A stretch of DNA of 23,482 nucleotides, taken from positions 1 through 23,482 of the forward strand of contig JBMTBW010000012.1 in NCBI GenBank assembly GCA_049430265.1, written 5' to 3'. A program made the translations under genes and the position numbers. A model generated the notes under the pieces. That model had not been told where the DNA came from, did no database searches, and saw only the letters and a list, made by a program, of their open reading frames with translations. Below are positions 22,469-23,482 of the stretch, in pieces (the stretch's first letter is position 1; every line of letters begins with the position of its first letter). Source of the DNA: MAG-120802 sp049430265. Its GTDB lineage: Bacteria > Actinomycetota > Actinomycetes > Nanopelagicales > Nanopelagicaceae.

Positions 22469-23419
22469 TTAATTCGCTGGATCTAGCACGATTTTGCCGA
22501 CAGTTTTGCGTGCCAACATATCGCGATGAGCATCAGAAGCCTTTGATAGTGGATAAGTACTTCCGATAACTGGCTTTAATTTTCCGCTAATAATCATTCC
22601 AAATAGATCCATAAAAACCTCTGCCATTAACTCCTTATCTGCCAAGGCATTAACTAGCCAGAATCCAATAACGCTCTGTGATTTAGGCATTAGCGCGCCA
22701 GGATGGAGAGTCTTTGGTGGTTTTCTTGATGCCATGCCATAGAAAACTATTCGTCCAAAGGCGGCAAGTGCATCAAGTGATTGATCAAATGTAGTTCCGC
22801 CAACCATCTCAAGAATTAAATCAACACCTTTTCCGTTATTAGCCTTGATAAGAGCCTGCGCTAAATCGGCCTCTCCTGCATCAACGACAACATCTGCGCC
22901 AAGTGCCATACATAATTTCTTCTTTTCATCACTTGAAGTAACAGCGATAACAAATGCGCCCCATAGTTTGGCAAGTTGAATTGCAACGCTTCCAACCCCG
23001 CCTGCGCCAGCATGAATAACAACGCTCTCGCCAGCTTTTATCTGGCCCATCTTCTTTAAGATCATATGAGCAGTACTGCCCTGCACCATCATTGCAAGTG
23101 CTTGACCATCACTGACTTTATCTGGCAGCGGGATTACTGTCTTTGGATTTACTAAAGTCTTCTGGCAATATCCCCCGGTTGCAGCAAGTGCTAGAACTCT
23201 TGATCCATCAGGCATCTTTCCCACAACTTCCATTCCAGGAATTAGAGGGAGCTTCTGAGTTGATAGATATGAATTCTCAGTCTGGTGAGTATCTGCGTAA
23301 TTAATCCCAATCGCAGTGACATCTAAAAGAACTTGGCTACCTGCAGGAACTGGTTCAGGAAGATCTAGATACTTCATTACCTCAGGGCCGCCAAACTCAG
23401 TTATATAGATAGCTTTCAT
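22469..23419 (-). CDS. Zinc-less quinone oxidoreductase (QOR, MDR family)
   Basis: A 316-residue MDR-family NADPH:quinone oxidoreductase-like protein. The N-terminus MKAIYITEFGGPEVM and AIGINYADTHQTE are QOR signatures, and AGAGGVGSVAIQLAK is the NADPH-binding loop. Alcohol dehydrogenase zinc ligands are missing: the catalytic Cys position is Asn (NYAD). It probably reduces quinones or enones with NADPH in the cytosol. It starts four bases after the stop of an upstream partial gene on the same strand, with AAAGGG as a weak ribosome binding site, so the two may share an operon. It is unrelated in sequence detail to the zinc dehydrogenase at 5053-6036. Confidence 0.9.
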   Translation of the reverse strand: MKAIYITEFGGPEVMKYLDLPEPVPAGSQVLLDVTAIGINYADTHQTENSYLSTQKLPLIPGMEVVGKMPDGSRVLALAATGGYCQKTLVNPKTVIPLPDKVSDGQALAMMVQGSTAHMILKKMGQIKAGESVVIHAGAGGVGSVAIQLAKLWGAFVIAVTSSDEKKKLCMALGADVVVDAGEADLAQALIKANNGKGVDLILEMVGGTTFDQSLDALAAFGRIVFYGMASRKPPKTLHPGALMPKSQSVIGFWLVNALADKELMAEVFMDLFGMIISGKLKPVIGSTYPLSKASDAHRDMLARKTVGKIVLDPAN

Positions 23420-23423
23420 ATCA

Positions 23424-23482
23424 CTAACCCTTTGTTGAACCTAGAGTTAAACCAGAGACGAATTGGCGCTTAAGAATCATAA
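23424..23482 (-). CDS. C-terminal fragment of a probable sugar ABC-transporter permease
   Basis: Only the last 18 codons are inside the window, on the minus strand, ending in TAG at 23424-23426. The residues FVSGLTLGSTKG closely resemble the conserved C-terminus of MalG-type carbohydrate permeases (FVxGLTxGxxKG). The gene starts beyond the window end. The assignment rests on this short tail alone. Confidence 0.55.
   Translation of the reverse strand, partial: MILKRQFVSGLTLGSTKG

Overview
The window reads as a chromosomal segment of a small-genome, A+T-rich actinobacterium, most like the freshwater Nanopelagicales (acI) type. This is inferred, not proven. RpoB, RpoC, NusG (acidic N-terminal extension) and AspC all look actinobacterial. 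The minus strand carries the block tRNA-Thr, tRNA-Met, rpmG ... tRNA-Trp, secE, nusG, rplK, rplA, rplJ, rplL, rpoB, rpoC, an order I know from Mycobacterium and Streptomyces. Genes are tightly packed, with many 4-base stop/start overlaps.

Left part (1-6036): a vapBC-type AbrB/PIN toxin-antitoxin pair, a hemolysin III (PAQR-like) membrane protein and a DeoD purine nucleoside phosphorylase lie head to tail on the plus strand. A minus-strand SDR oxidoreductase diverges from a three-gene plus-strand cassette: an ACAD10/11-type acyl-CoA dehydrogenase, an APH-fold kinase and a medium-chain alcohol dehydrogenase. The first two correspond to the two halves of eukaryotic ACAD10/ACAD11, which suggests catabolism of hydroxy-acids through a phosphorylated intermediate. 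A two-way hairpin terminator separates this cassette from rpoC.

Centre (6084-17587, all minus): the transcription/translation core. Its non-coding control elements are unusually legible. They are a terminator after rplA, a possible small transcript closed by a 12-bp hairpin, an aberrant tRNA-Gln(UUG), a promoter and L10-type attenuator leader before rplJ-rplL, a terminator after rplL, and a separate rpoB promoter.

Right part (17588-23482): aspC (plus) ends directly against a minus-strand run rpmG, glycosyltransferase, murB, copC. Between rpmG and the tRNA-Met/tRNA-Thr pair sits a small accessory module: a plus-strand Abi-like HEPN protein (RxxxxH motif) and three copies of a structured hairpin unit. 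Two copies are identical over 45 bases. The third keeps the fold with a different sequence, and in the minus-strand sense all three have a GAAA tetraloop and a T-rich 3' flank. The HEPN reading frame ends inside the 3' end of tRNA-Met, as if the module had been placed into the conserved tRNA-Met/rpmG spacer. I consider this the best candidate for an undescribed system: RNA elements next to a HEPN RNase-like toxin or defence protein. The window closes with a QOR-type quinone oxidoreductase and the C-terminal codons of a probable sugar ABC-transporter permease.
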